Below are positions 47,402 to 57,345 of a stretch of 64,000 nucleotides of DNA, piece after piece. Source of the stretch: Chelativorans xinjiangensis (lineage in GTDB: Bacteria > Pseudomonadota > Alphaproteobacteria > Rhizobiales > Rhizobiaceae); NCBI RefSeq assembly GCF_009812055.1, contig NZ_WQNH01000007.1:1-64000 (forward strand), written 5' to 3'. Below the pieces are notes generated by a model that saw only the letters and a program-made list of their open reading frames with translations, had not been told where the DNA came from and made no database searches. Each line of letters begins with the position of its first letter. Position 1 is the stretch's first letter. The position numbers were made by a program, and so were the translations under genes.

Positions 47402-48068
47402 ATGGAACTCGACATCAAAATCTGCGGCCTGAAGACGGAGGAAGCGGTGGCTGCCGCGCTCGACGGCGGGGCGAGCCATCTGGGCTTCATCTTCTTCGAA
47501 AAGAGCCCGCGCAACGTGGCGGTGGAGACGGCCGCACGCCTGCGGCAAGCGGCGCGCGACCGGGCGAAGGCGGTGGCGGTCTCGGTGGATGCCGACGACA
47601 GGACACTGGCGCGGATTGTCGAGGGCATGGAGCCGGACATGCTGCAGCTTCATGGTAAGGAAAGCCCGGAGCGCGTGGCCGCGCTCAAGGCGCGCTATGG
47701 CCTTCCTATCATGAAGGCGGTGTCCGTGCGCGAGGCGTCGGATCTGGAAGGTCTCGGCGCCTATCGTGGCATCGCCGACCGCTTCCTGCTCGACTCCAAG
47801 CCGCCGCCGGGCGCGGAGCTTCCCGGCGGCAACGGCATGCCGTTCGACTGGCGGCTTCTTACTTTTCTTGACGGCGACGTGGATTACATGCTTTCGGGTG
47901 GCCTGAACGCTGCCAATATCGGTGCAGCCCTCGGGCTCTGCCGCCCGCGCGGCATCGATATTTCTTCCGGCGTCGAGCGTGCGCCGGGCGAGAAAGACCC
48001 GGATTTGATACGCGCCTTCTTCCACGCCGTACAGGCGGCAGGGGAAGCGCGCGACCAGAGGAGACGGC

Positions 48069-48085
<17 letters not shown>
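47402..48085 (+). CDS. trpF: Phosphoribosylanthranilate isomerase
   Basis: TrpF performs the Amadori rearrangement in tryptophan synthesis. The 227-residue barrel protein has [13 protein letters not shown] at the N-terminus with the catalytic Cys. [28 protein letters not shown], the catalytic Asp in LLDSKP, and [13 protein letters not shown] and GIDISSGVE complete the active site. The start at 47402 is fixed by homology, though no clear ribosome site precedes it. The end overlaps trpB by 17 nt. Confidence 0.95.
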
Positions 48086-49289
<1,204 letters not shown>

Positions 49290-49300
49290 CACCAACGGCC

Positions 49301-49630
49301 ATGACGCTGCATTTCGTCGACATATGGGTCAATTGTCCCGACCGGGAGACGGCGGAGAAGATCGCCGATGCCTGTGTCGCGGAGCGGCTGGCCGCCTGCG
49401 CCAACATCTTCGCGCCGATTGCCAGCCGCTACCGCTGGCAGGGGGCGGTGGAGACGGCGCAAGAGGTGCCGCTGCTCCTGAAGACGCGCGCCGAGCATTT
49501 CGACGCCGTGTGCGAGACCGTGCGCCCGCTGCACCCCTACGACACACCGTCCATCGTGGCGACGGCGATCAGCGACATCGATCAGCACTATGCCGACTGG
49601 CTGCGCAAGGAAACAAGGGAGCCGGCATGA
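49301..49630 (+). CDS. cutA: Divalent-cation tolerance protein CutA
   Basis: The 109-residue protein is a CutA trimer subunit: [47 protein letters not shown], and [13 protein letters not shown]. The function is disputed; it was linked to copper tolerance and may act in signal transduction. It begins 11 nt after trpB and overlaps the trpA ATG (ATGA), so it is coupled to tryptophan genes. I know of no direct link between the activities. Confidence 0.93.
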   Translation: MTLHFVDIWVNCPDRETAEKIADACVAERLAACANIFAPIASRYRWQGAVETAQEVPLLLKTRAEHFDAVCETVRPLHPYDTPSIVATAISDIDQHYADWLRKETREPA

Positions 49631-50457
49631 CCGCCACGCGCATCGACACGCTTTTCGCCAAGCTCAGGCAGGAGAACCGGCCGGCGCTGGTGACCTATTT
49701 CATGGGCGGCGACCCGGACTACGCGACCGCGCTGTCGATCATGAAGGCGCTGCCGAAGGCGGGCAGCGACATCATCGAGCTCGGCATGCCGTTCTCCGAC
49801 CCCATGGCCGACGGCCCCGCCATCCAGGCGGCGGGTCTTCGGGCGCTAAAGGGCGGACAGACGCTCGCCAAGACGCTGCAGATGGCAAGGAGCTTCCGCC
49901 AAGAGGACGATCACACGCCCATCGTCATGATGGGCTACTACAATCCCATCTACATCTACGGCGTCGAGCGCTTCCTCAAGGATGCCGTGGAAGCCGGCAT
50001 CGACGGCCTCATCATCGTCGACCTGCCGCCGGAGATGGACGCGGAGCTGTGCCTGCCGGCGCTGAGGGCCGGCATCAATTTCATCCGCCTCGCCACGCCC
50101 ACCACCGACGACAAGCGCCTGCCCAAGGTGCTCGAGAACACCTCCGGCTTCGTCTACTACGTGTCGATGACCGGCATCACCGGTTCGGCGCTCACCGATA
50201 CAGCGAAGGTGAGCGCCGCCGTCGCCCGCATCAAGGGCCATACGGAACTGCCCGTCTGCGTCGGCTTCGGCGTCAAGACCGCCAGCCAGGCCCGCGTCAT
50301 CGGGGCGGCCGCCGACGGCGTCGTCGTCGGCACGGCCATCGTCAACGCCATCGCCAATGTGCTCGGCCCCGACGGCAAAACCACCGCCGACCCCGCCGAG
50401 GCCGTATCGACACTGGTGCGCGGGCTGGCGGAGGGCGTAAAAGAGGCGCGTCTTTAA
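49627..50457 (+). CDS. trpA: Tryptophan synthase alpha chain
   Basis: TrpA releases indole from indole-3-glycerol phosphate and passes it to TrpB. The 276-residue barrel has the catalytic Glu in [44 protein letters not shown] with the catalytic Asp, [12 protein letters not shown], and [11 protein letters not shown]. Start 49627 overlaps the cutA stop by 4 nt. It ends the operon. The next gene, on the minus strand, is about 115 nt away. Confidence 0.97.
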   Translation: MTATRIDTLFAKLRQENRPALVTYFMGGDPDYATALSIMKALPKAGSDIIELGMPFSDPMADGPAIQAAGLRALKGGQTLAKTLQMARSFRQEDDHTPIVMMGYYNPIYIYGVERFLKDAVEAGIDGLIIVDLPPEMDAELCLPALRAGINFIRLATPTTDDKRLPKVLENTSGFVYYVSMTGITGSALTDTAKVSAAVARIKGHTELPVCVGFGVKTASQARVIGAAADGVVVGTAIVNAIANVLGPDGKTTADPAEAVSTLVRGLAEGVKEARL

Positions 50458-50573
50458 GTCCCTCCCCCTGTCCCGTGCGGCGATTGGATTTCAATCCAGG
50501 GACTCCAATTCACGACAATTCACCGCGAAAGGCCTGATGGTTTACCCTCATCTTCTCAATTGGCCGGACGACG

Positions 50574-51326
50574 CTATGCCGCAATCCCTGGATATCCAAA
50601 CTCCAATCTGTTCCGGCCGCCGGATTTGGCCTTATAAAGGTTTTCGTCGGCGAGCTTCATGAGGGCCGGGAGGGACTGTCCGGATTGATGCGAAGCTACG
50701 CCTGCGCTTAGACAAACGTGCTGGGAGCCAAGGCCCAGCTCCCGGCCAATGTCTTTGGCTTCCAGGGCAATATGCCGGTACAAGATCTGCGCATTCTCCG
50801 GATCGCCGCTGGGCATGAATATCGCGAACTCCTCGCCACCAAGACGACCAACAACATTCCCTTTCCCGGCCCAGGGCTGCAATGCCAGACCCATTCTGCG
50901 TATAACCTCGTCTCCAACAGCATGCCCCATCTCGTCGTTGATCAGTTTGAAGTGATCGATATCCAAATAAAGGAATGTCCCCGCACTGCCGGTGGAGCAC
51001 TTGGTGAGCAGGGCATCTGTTTCGGCGAGAAAGCTCTTGCGATTGAGCAACTGACTTAGATCGTCAATCCGGGAGGCACGTTCGATCGCCTCGGTCAGGT
51101 GCAGCAGGCGAACGGACTGGGTAAGGAATACATATGCAAGCGGATAGGCCACGACTAACACGATAGCAGCGGTGAGAAGCAGGTCGAGATAGAGACGGTC
51201 GCTGAAGAAAATCGAATAGAATAAGAGTGTTAGCGCTTCTGCTCCCAGAATCGCAGCAACGACGACGAGGCTGCATTGCCACACCATCGGTAACCGCCAA
51301 AACCTGCGTGCCCACTCACTTACCAT
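50574..51326 (-). CDS. Membrane diguanylate cyclase (GGDEF)
   Basis: The 250-residue protein has two hydrophobic helices (about 15-40 and 48-70) and a GGDEF domain: DDLSQLLNRKSFL, FLYLDIDHFKLINDEMGHAVGD, and the active motif GRLGGEEFAIF (GGEEF). It should make c-di-GMP. No separate sensory domain is visible beyond the membrane part. The gene converges on trpA and borders the decayed region. Confidence 0.92.
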   Translation of the reverse strand: MVSEWARRFWRLPMVWQCSLVVVAAILGAEALTLLFYSIFFSDRLYLDLLLTAAIVLVVAYPLAYVFLTQSVRLLHLTEAIERASRIDDLSQLLNRKSFLAETDALLTKCSTGSAGTFLYLDIDHFKLINDEMGHAVGDEVIRRMGLALQPWAGKGNVVGRLGGEEFAIFMPSGDPENAQILYRHIALEAKDIGRELGLGSQHVCLSAGVASHQSGQSLPALMKLADENLYKAKSGGRNRLEFGYPGIAA

Positions 51327-51495
51327 CGCTAGAGATGCCCCGCTTGGGCGGCAACCATAGATGAATTTTGTTTAAGAAACTTTCTCAAGATCAAGGCCAG
51401 CTACATGATGTGAGTGGCGCGACCGCCGGATCAGCGTCATCTGCGACTACCGCCATGGCTGCCGGTTTGGCCCTCCGCCGCAACCGTGCGTGATC

Positions 51496-51798
51496 TCACG
51501 ATATACTCCTGCGTATTGCTTGGAGTGCCCTCCTACCGCCCGCGCCGGCAGAGCGGGCGTTCACTTGGTCCCTTGCGTAACCTGCCAGCGACGCATAGCC
51601 GCGCACGATCGCTTGGCGGTGCTCGTGGCTCACCACTTTCTCGATATCGTCGAAGCCGTTCGGTGCCCGCGCCTCGACGACGTCGATCACGCCTTCCTCC
51701 GGCCCGCCTTTGCGGTTGGAAAGCACGATGTCCGCGGTCGCCGGCCGGCGTGCCTGCTCGAATACTTCGGCCGCATCGAGCGGCTCGGTCAATTCCAT
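51496..51798 (-). CDS. Hypothetical protein or gene remnant
   Basis: This 100-residue frame has strong GC bias at codon third positions, which argues that it codes or did until recently. The sequence (ELTEPLDAAEVFEQA, DIVLSNRKGG, VVSHEHRQAIVRGYASL) matches nothing I recognise. A gaggggtag lies 10 nt before the ATG, but this stretch is also the end of the decayed methyltransferase, so the true start is uncertain. The last ten or so residues look like read-through into non-coding DNA. Confidence 0.4.
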   Translation of the reverse strand: MELTEPLDAAEVFEQARRPATADIVLSNRKGGPEEGVIDVVEARAPNGFDDIEKVVSHEHRQAIVRGYASLAGYARDQVNARSAGAGGRRALQAIRRSIS

Positions 51799-51807
51799 GC
51801 ACGACAG

Positions 51808-52085
51808 CTACCCCTCGAGGAAGTCGCCCGCATGGAATCGAAGCGCGGGCGATCTCGGCCCGCACGCCGCCTTCGGCGGTGCCGACGTCGATGAACGTCC
51901 GATACTCGATCCAAGGGAACCGCTGCGCGAGCGTTCTTGCCGCCGAAAGGCTAAGGCCCGTCATTGCCTGCGCGAGCCCGTCATTGCCTGCGCGAACCCG
52001 GTCATGGCGATCGGATCGGCATAGGGGCCATCGAACAGATCCTCGCCGTCTGGCGCCGTCACGCGCCCAAGTGTGGCGGATGCCG
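51808..52085 (-). pseudogene. O-methyltransferase remnant (class I, Methyltransf_2 type)
   Basis: The minus strand encodes LFDGPYADPIAMTGFAQAMTG and then LSLSAARTLAQRFPW and YRTFIDVGTAEGG, the helix and SAM motif I of small-molecule O-methyltransferases. A 20-bp tandem duplication (51961-51980 and 51981-52000, 19 of 20 identical) breaks the frame between the two parts. Further on, AEIARA runs into RFHAGDFLEG in a different frame, with about 30 expected residues missing, and a stop follows at 51808. Both ends of the gene are absent. Confidence 0.75.
51961..52000. repeat. 20-bp tandem duplication
   Basis: Two adjacent units, tcattgcctgcgcgagcccg and tcattgcctgcgcgaacccg, differ at one base. 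Removing one copy restores the methyltransferase frame. Twenty is not a multiple of three, so the duplication is inactivating. Confidence 0.9.
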
Positions 52086-52533
52086 TGCGCCTCGAAAACC
52101 GGTTGAACTGGGACGACGTCCGCAAGCTGAGAGACAGCTGGCCTGGCAAGCTGATCGTCAAGGGCATCCTCTCTGTCAAAGACTCCGAAACGGTGGCAAG
52201 TATCGGTGCCGACGGCTTGGTGGTGTCGGCGCATGGCGGACGCAATCTGGATTGCTTGCCGACGCCGGCCTCCTGCCTTCGCGATATCTCCCAGGCCGTC
52301 GGCACACGGCTGACCGTTCTCGCCGACAGTGGTGTCCGGCGCGGAACGGACGTCCTCAAATATCTTGCTCTGGGGGCGGAAGCCGTTCAGCTTGGCCGCC
52401 TCCCCCTGTGGGGGCTTGCCGCCGGTGGTGAAAGGGAGCCACAACAATGCTCGGCATGATTATCCGGGAAATGGACACAGCAATGGGCTTTCTGGGAGCC
52501 GAGCGCGCTGAGGCCCTCCGTCTCGCGGACTAG
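52085..52533 (+). pseudogene. FMN-dependent alpha-hydroxy acid dehydrogenase remnant
   Basis: This fragment is the C-terminal third of the lactate/mandelate dehydrogenase family: LNWDDVRKLRD, GKLIVKGILS with the FMN-contacting Lys, SAHGGRNLD with the catalytic His and Arg, LADSGVRRGTDVLKYLALGA, and GRLPLWGLAAGGE. The N-terminal two thirds are missing. After GGE the frame is lost by about one base (apparently a missing A in gaaaggg). The true ending, MLGMIIREMDTAMGFLGAERAEALRLAD in effect, continues in the next frame to a stop at 52531-52533. Confidence 0.85.
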
Positions 52534-52592
52534 CGCACCAGCCCGAAAACCCAAGTCGGTTTTCGGAAAGCACGATGCGCAGATCAAACAAC

Positions 52593-52633
52593 CTACAGCG
52601 CCGTGCGTCTGAAAAGGACGAATGGCGCTGTAG
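52593..52633 (-). terminator. Palindromic hairpin after the DUF169 gene
   Basis: The arms ctacagcgcc (52593-52602) and ggcgctgtag (52624-52633) form a 10-bp stem, with a smaller cgtc/gacg pair inside. It starts 4 nt beyond the DUF169 stop (minus strand), so it may end that transcript. A similar palindrome type recurs between genes in rhizobial genomes. It has no clear T-run. Confidence 0.6.
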
Positions 52634-52637
52634 CGTT

Positions 52638-53381
52638 TCAGTGGGGCGATGTCCTGCCAAACCGCGCAGCGTCCGCGGCGGCATAGGCGGCCACCTGCCG
52701 CTCGGTATCGGCGTTGGCGCGTAGCGCCGCAACGACCTCCCCGAGCCGCGCCGCAGGAATCGCGCAGGACAGTTCGTTGTTGCTCATGCCGGTGCGCACC
52801 CGGCTCAGCATGCAGCCGACGCTCACCGCGATCTGCTGGTCATCCTTAGCGATGGCCATGATATGGCACTGCGGCTTGCCCTCGAACTTCACCCCGCCCA
52901 TGGCGTCATCGAGCACCATCGCCTGCTTGGCGTTGAGGCGGACATAAACGACGTCGGGCTCCACCGGCATCCGGTCGAGCGGCCCGTAGACGATTGACGC
53001 CGGGCGGTCCTTGACCGCGGGGACATGCGGGAAATCCTCCATCCCGACCCAGCCAGAGCCGACCAGCGCCGCCACGTCGTTCTTGTCGGCAACCTCGCCG
53101 AGGCTCTTGAAGCCGTGGGTATAGCTTCCGACGCTGCAATTGCCGTGATCTTCGGCAACCGTCGAGAACGCCGCGTCGACGGCTTTCGTCCAGAACACGC
53201 AGGAGGCCGACACGGCGCCGGTGCGCCCGTCCTCGGTCGACGCGGGATACGACCCGCCTATTGGGGCCGCGTCCGGGATATCGGCGACGTCACGGAAGGC
53301 GATGCCGATCGGTGGGGCAGCGAGACGCAGGAGGCTTGAAAATTCTCCCGAAAGCGCGGCGAACGACGTGGCAGCCATCAT
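52638..53381 (-). CDS. DUF169 domain protein
   Basis: The 247-residue protein matches the DUF169 family: PPIGIAFRDVADIP near the start, SASCVFWTKA, HGNCSVGSYTHG with paired Cys and His, and CAIPAARLGEVV near the end. Its function is unknown. The ATG at 53381 is preceded by gggaga; a longer start would overlap the permease gene. It begins 20 nt downstream of the permease, as the last gene of the transporter operon, so it probably acts on what the transporter imports. Confidence 0.85.
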   Translation of the reverse strand: MMAATSFAALSGEFSSLLRLAAPPIGIAFRDVADIPDAAPIGGSYPASTEDGRTGAVSASCVFWTKAVDAAFSTVAEDHGNCSVGSYTHGFKSLGEVADKNDVAALVGSGWVGMEDFPHVPAVKDRPASIVYGPLDRMPVEPDVVYVRLNAKQAMVLDDAMGGVKFEGKPQCHIMAIAKDDQQIAVSVGCMLSRVRTGMSNNELSCAIPAARLGEVVAALRANADTERQVAAYAAADAARFGRTSPH

Positions 53382-53401
53382 AAAGTCTCCCTCGATATTC
53401 G

Positions 53402-54163
53402 TCAGGCGTAGCGCCAATGCAGCAGCCGACGCTCGATGCGGCCGGCAAGCCCGAACAGGATGAGCACGAAGCCCATGATGATAACGATCAGCGCGATGGT
53501 CAGCGCCGCGTTATAGGTGCTTTGGGCGAACGACAACAGATAGCCGAGCCCCCGGCTCGATGCCACGAACTCGCCCACCACCGCGCCCGTGAAGGCGAAG
53601 CCGACGGCGACCTTGAGGTTGCCGAGGATCCACGCCGTCACCGAGGGAATGTAGACCTCACGCAATAGCGTCATCCGCCCGCCGCCCAAGGTGCGCACCC
53701 GTTCCACGAGGCGGACATCGACCTCGCGGATACCGCTGTAGACGGCAAAGAAGATGAGCACCGCCACCAGCACGAGGCTGACGGCGACCTTCGAGCCGAG
53801 CCCGATGCCGAACCAGATGATGAAGAGCGGCGCGAGGATCACCCGCGGGATGGCGTTGAGCAGGATCATCACCGGCTCGATGATGTCGGCGACCGGCCGC
53901 ACCATGGCCGCTCCGAAGCCGAGGACCGCGCCCAGCAGGAGGCCGAAGCCGAGCCCCGCCAGAGCGGCCGACAAGGTTGCGGTGAGATGCGGCCAGATGC
54001 TGCCGTCGGCGAACAGCTCGTAGAGCGCCAACGCGATGGCGCTGGGCGGTGGAGCGTAAAAGGGATCGATCAGGCCGGCACGGCCAAGCCCCTCCCACAA
54101 TATCAACAGGGCGGCCAAAGCGAGGGCCTGCCGGGCCCAGGTCTTGTCGAACAGCGCGCTCAT
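53402..54163 (-). CDS. ABC importer permease (NitT/TauT, SsuC-like)
   Basis: The 253-residue membrane protein has about six helices and the EAA-type loop (VERVRTLGGGRMTLLREVYIPSV), as in SsuC/TauC/NrtB permeases. It starts MSALFDKTW with a first helix at about 15-35. The start at 54163 overlaps the stop of the ATPase gene (ATGA). It forms the membrane part with the neighbouring ATPase and binding protein. The substrate is unknown: sulfonates, nitrate, pyrimidine precursors and aromatic acids are all handled by this class. Confidence 0.92.
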   Translation of the reverse strand: MSALFDKTWARQALALAALLILWEGLGRAGLIDPFYAPPPSAIALALYELFADGSIWPHLTATLSAALAGLGFGLLLGAVLGFGAAMVRPVADIIEPVMILLNAIPRVILAPLFIIWFGIGLGSKVAVSLVLVAVLIFFAVYSGIREVDVRLVERVRTLGGGRMTLLREVYIPSVTAWILGNLKVAVGFAFTGAVVGEFVASSRGLGYLLSFAQSTYNAALTIALIVIIMGFVLILFGLAGRIERRLLHWRYA

Positions 54164-55020
54164 CGGTTCGCCGTGGCCTCCTCGACCTCCACCGACAGGT
54201 CCTTCCAGATGCGCTGCAGGAGCGGTGCGAAAGTCGGATGGCCGCGCACGCCGATGAGATCGCGCGGGCGCGGAATCTCGACCGGATAGCGGTGGCTTAT
54301 GCGGGCGCGCGGTCCTTGGGAGAGAAGATTGACCACATCGGAGAGCGCCTGCGCCTCTTCGAGATCGTGGGTGACGAGCAGCACGGCGATCCCCTCGCGC
54401 TCGACCCAGTCGAGCAGGTCCTGGGTGACGCGGTGGCGAACGATGGCGTCGAGCGAGGCGAAGGGCTCGTCCATCAGAAGGAGGCGCGGCTTGAGCGCCA
54501 GCACCTGGGCGAGCGCCACGCGCTTGCGCTGGCCGCCGGACAGTTGACGCGGGTAGCGCAATTCGAAACCCTTGAGCCCGAGCCGCGCCATCCACTCGCC
54601 CGCCTCCTGGCGCGCCCCGCCGACGGGCTTGCCGTGCAGGCGCAGGCCGAGCGCAACGTTGTCGCGCGCCGTGCGCCAGGGCAGAAGCGCATCGTCCTGG
54701 AACAGGAAACCCATCTCAGTCGCCGGAATGCCCAGATCGACCTTGCCGGAAAGCGGCGCATGGAGACCGCTGATGGCCCTCAGGATCGTGCTCTTTCCGG
54801 AGCCGGACGGCCCGACGAGGCTAACGACTTCGCCCTCTCTCACTTCGAGCGACACGCCCTCGATGACCGGCTCGTCATCGCCATAGCGCATGGCGAGATC
54901 GTGCACGGACACGACCGGCCGCGCATCTGTGCCGCCGGCCTGCGGGCGCACGCGCACCTCTGTGCCGTCGTCGAAGGCCTCATGGGCCACGGCGAGGCTG
55001 CCCTTGATCATCTTGTTCAC
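54160..55020 (-). CDS. ABC importer ATPase (NitT/TauT type)
   Basis: The 286-residue ATPase has Walker A GPSGSGKST, the Q-loop FLFQDDALLPWRTARDNVALGL typical of the SsuB/TauB group, signature LSGGQRKRVALAQ, Walker B LLLMDEPFASLD and switch His in VTHDLEEAQ. The first 30 residues are an extension before the domain. The GTG at 55020 overlaps the binding-protein stop (GTGA), and its own stop overlaps the permease start. All three genes are therefore tightly coupled. Confidence 0.93.
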   Translation of the reverse strand: MNKMIKGSLAVAHEAFDDGTEVRVRPQAGGTDARPVVSVHDLAMRYGDDEPVIEGVSLEVREGEVVSLVGPSGSGKSTILRAISGLHAPLSGKVDLGIPATEMGFLFQDDALLPWRTARDNVALGLRLHGKPVGGARQEAGEWMARLGLKGFELRYPRQLSGGQRKRVALAQVLALKPRLLLMDEPFASLDAIVRHRVTQDLLDWVEREGIAVLLVTHDLEEAQALSDVVNLLSQGPRARISHRYPVEIPRPRDLIGVRGHPTFAPLLQRIWKDLSVEVEEATANR

Positions 55021-56066
55021 GCTGGAACGACCTCCTGGTCGAGCAACTGGTCGAGGTCGACATCCGTCTTGAGCGAGCCGCCGCTGCGCAGCGCGTTGAT
55101 CACCCGCTCGCAGGACGCCCGATCGATGCTGACATCCGTCGGATACAGCGAGCCCCGGTAGCGCGCAATGATCTCGTCGAACCGCTCGCCGTCTCCGCCG
55201 ACGAGAAGTTCCGACGGCAAGGACTCGCGCAGACGCTCGATCGGGGCCTCGCGCTGGTACCGCAGGCCGGCTTCGAGCGCGCGCGCCACCGCCTGCATCT
55301 GCTCCAGCCGCTCCTCGCGCTCGCCCGCCCGGTAGGCTACGCCCATGAATTCGTAAGGGCCGCCGAGATGCGCTTCGGCATCGTCGAGGTCCATGGCGTT
55401 GAAAAGGACCCGGCCTCCCTCCTCAACGAGCAACGACAGCGCCGGCTCCTGTACCATGCCGGCGTCGACCTGACCGCGTCGCAAGGCTTCGTAGAGGTTG
55501 GGGCCGAGCACCGCGAAGCTGACCGCACTGGAATCAACGCCCGCCTGTGCCAGCAGGAAGAGCGTCAGGGTGTGATCGGCATTGCCCAGCGCGGAGACAC
55601 CGACCGTCCGGCCCTCGAGGCCGGTGAGCGACGTGATCGCGTCGACCTGGCCGGGCGCTACCGCCAGCGCGAAGAGCGGCAGCCTGCCGGTGGTCGCGAA
55701 GCGGCGGATATCGCCGCCATTGGCGAAAGCCTGCACCGCCACATCGAAGGAGGTCGCGGCGTAGTCGACCGCCCCGCCAACGAGCGCTTGCATGGCCGCG
55801 TTGCCGCCGCGCGTGTAGACCAGTTCGACCTCAAGGCCTTCGTCCTCGAAGAAGCCGTGAAAGCGGGTGACCTCATAGGGCGTGACGCAGAGAAGCTGGC
55901 TGCAGAAGGCGAGCGTCACCTGTTGCTGGGCCTTGGCGATATGCGGCCGCGCGACCGCTGCGGCGCCGGCAAGGCTGCCCGCCGCCTTCAGAAGCGTACG
56001 GCGATTGGGCTTGGGGTCCGGCTTGGGCCAGATGACATCCAGCCTGGTTTCGTTGCAGCAGGTCAT
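55017..56066 (-). CDS. ABC substrate-binding protein (NMT1/THI5-like, Tat signal)
   Basis: The 349-residue protein has a twin-arginine leader (NRRTLLKAAGSLAGAAAVA, cleavage near AKA-Q). The NMT1/THI5-like fold follows: VTRFHGFFEDEGLEVELV, GGNAAMQALVGGAVDYAATSFD, LEGRTVGVSALGN and RRGQVDAGMVQEPALSLL. Tat export implies that it folds in the cytoplasm before export, sometimes with a cofactor. The start at 56066 is chosen to give the leader. It is the first gene of the operon: binding protein, ATPase, permease, DUF169. Confidence 0.92.
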   Translation of the reverse strand: MTCCNETRLDVIWPKPDPKPNRRTLLKAAGSLAGAAAVARPHIAKAQQQVTLAFCSQLLCVTPYEVTRFHGFFEDEGLEVELVYTRGGNAAMQALVGGAVDYAATSFDVAVQAFANGGDIRRFATTGRLPLFALAVAPGQVDAITSLTGLEGRTVGVSALGNADHTLTLFLLAQAGVDSSAVSFAVLGPNLYEALRRGQVDAGMVQEPALSLLVEEGGRVLFNAMDLDDAEAHLGGPYEFMGVAYRAGEREERLEQMQAVARALEAGLRYQREAPIERLRESLPSELLVGGDGERFDEIIARYRGSLYPTDVSIDRASCERVINALRSGGSLKTDVDLDQLLDQEVVPA

Positions 56067-56407
56067 GATCGCTGGCTCCGAAGCATGAGGAATTAGCAGG
56101 CCGGTAGAGACGCGCGAGCCTGGGAGACGATTATGCCATGCGGCGCCGGAAAATGCGCGCACGCGCGTCCTCGAAACGGCAGCCTGAATGGAATACGATT
56201 TCCCTGCAAGGTCACCGCGCAGCACTGCGGTCTCTCAAATGCCGCAGAGGGAGTTTCGGACCTCGCGCGCTTGCCGCCGATGCACCGCCGGCATATGCGA
56301 AGATGCCGACCTTGACCCCTCGGCATATTGCTGTTGCAATTGTATCTACGGCGGGCAGAGTTTGTGCACAATTGCCGGCAACGGCTTGCTGGCGGGAGGA
56401 TGTCGAA
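56067..56407. promoter_or_regulatory. Intergenic region between the transporter and the pentapeptide gene
   Basis: These 341 bases hold divergent promoters, but no gene that I can support. A perfect 10-bp palindrome ttgtgcacaa lies at 56362-56371, 36 nt before the pentapeptide gene, and could bind a regulator. No terminator is seen. Confidence 0.4.
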
Positions 56408-57208
56408 ATGCTGCGCGCCATCATGGCTGCGTATGTTTGTGCGGCCGTCTACGCCAGCGCCGGGCCGGCCCTAACACAAGGCATGCTCGGCGGTGTGGAT
56501 CTCAGCTCTCCACAGATGACGCAGGCCGAGATGACGCGCGCCGAGGTGGAGGAAGTCCTCGCTGCGGCGACAGCCGATAAGCCCGCCGACCTCTCGGGGC
56601 GCCGCCTTGCCGGCCTCGACCTCTCAGGCCTCGACTTCACCGGGGCTAATATGCGCGTCGCCGTGCTCAACAATGCGAGCCTTGTCAACGCGCGTCTTGC
56701 GAACGCAACGCTCGATCAAACGTGGCTGCTCGACGCCGATCTCTCCGGCGCCGACCTTACCGGCGCCAGTCTGTTCGCCGCCCAGGCCGTCGGCGCCCGC
56801 TTCGACGGCGCTGACCTCACCGGCGCCCGCATTATCGGCGATCTGACACGCGCCAGCCTCAGGAACGCAAGGCTCGTGGATGCTCGGCTTGGCGCCGACA
56901 TGCGCAACCAGTCCATGGGGCTTGGCCGCGCCGTTCTCAAGTCAGCTTCTCTCGACGGCGCCGACCTTACCGGCGCCGACCTTTCCCGCGCCGATCTGGA
57001 ATTTTCGAGCCTGCGCGGGGCGAACCTCTCGGGGGTCGATTTTACCTCTGCGCTGCTCGGCGGTGCTAGTTTCGACGGCGCCACGATCGAAGGAGCGGTC
57101 TTCACCGGCGCCGATCTCACCTCGACACGACTGGCCGGTGCGATCGGCCAGGACAAGGCTATCGGCCTTGACCAAGCCCTCAACCTCGATCGCGCGATCC
57201 TGGAATAA
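56408..57208 (+). CDS. Exported pentapeptide-repeat protein
   Basis: The 266-residue protein starts with a signal peptide (MLRAIMAAYVCAAVYASAG). Many A(D/N)LxX pentapeptides follow from about residue 65 to the end: DLSGLDFTGANMR, SLVNARLANATL, ADLSGADLTGASL, ADLTGADLSRADL and so on. Such repeats form a right-handed quadrilateral beta-helix. Known members mimic DNA (MfpA/Qnr) or are structural; an exported one is more likely structural or envelope-associated. The start at 56408 follows ggagga by 7 nt. It precedes ligD by about 140 nt. Confidence 0.88.
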   Translation: MLRAIMAAYVCAAVYASAGPALTQGMLGGVDLSSPQMTQAEMTRAEVEEVLAAATADKPADLSGRRLAGLDLSGLDFTGANMRVAVLNNASLVNARLANATLDQTWLLDADLSGADLTGASLFAAQAVGARFDGADLTGARIIGDLTRASLRNARLVDARLGADMRNQSMGLGRAVLKSASLDGADLTGADLSRADLEFSSLRGANLSGVDFTSALLGGASFDGATIEGAVFTGADLTSTRLAGAIGQDKAIGLDQALNLDRAILE

Positions 57209-57345
57209 GCCGCGTTGTGAACGTTTCGATGACGTGGCTGCAGCTTGTGATCCAATGCCTTCGTTTCCGGGAAGCGGCTGAACGACCGGTTGTGATGCGT
57301 CCACAATGAGCTTGCGATGCATGATCCTTCGGTCATAGTCATGTC

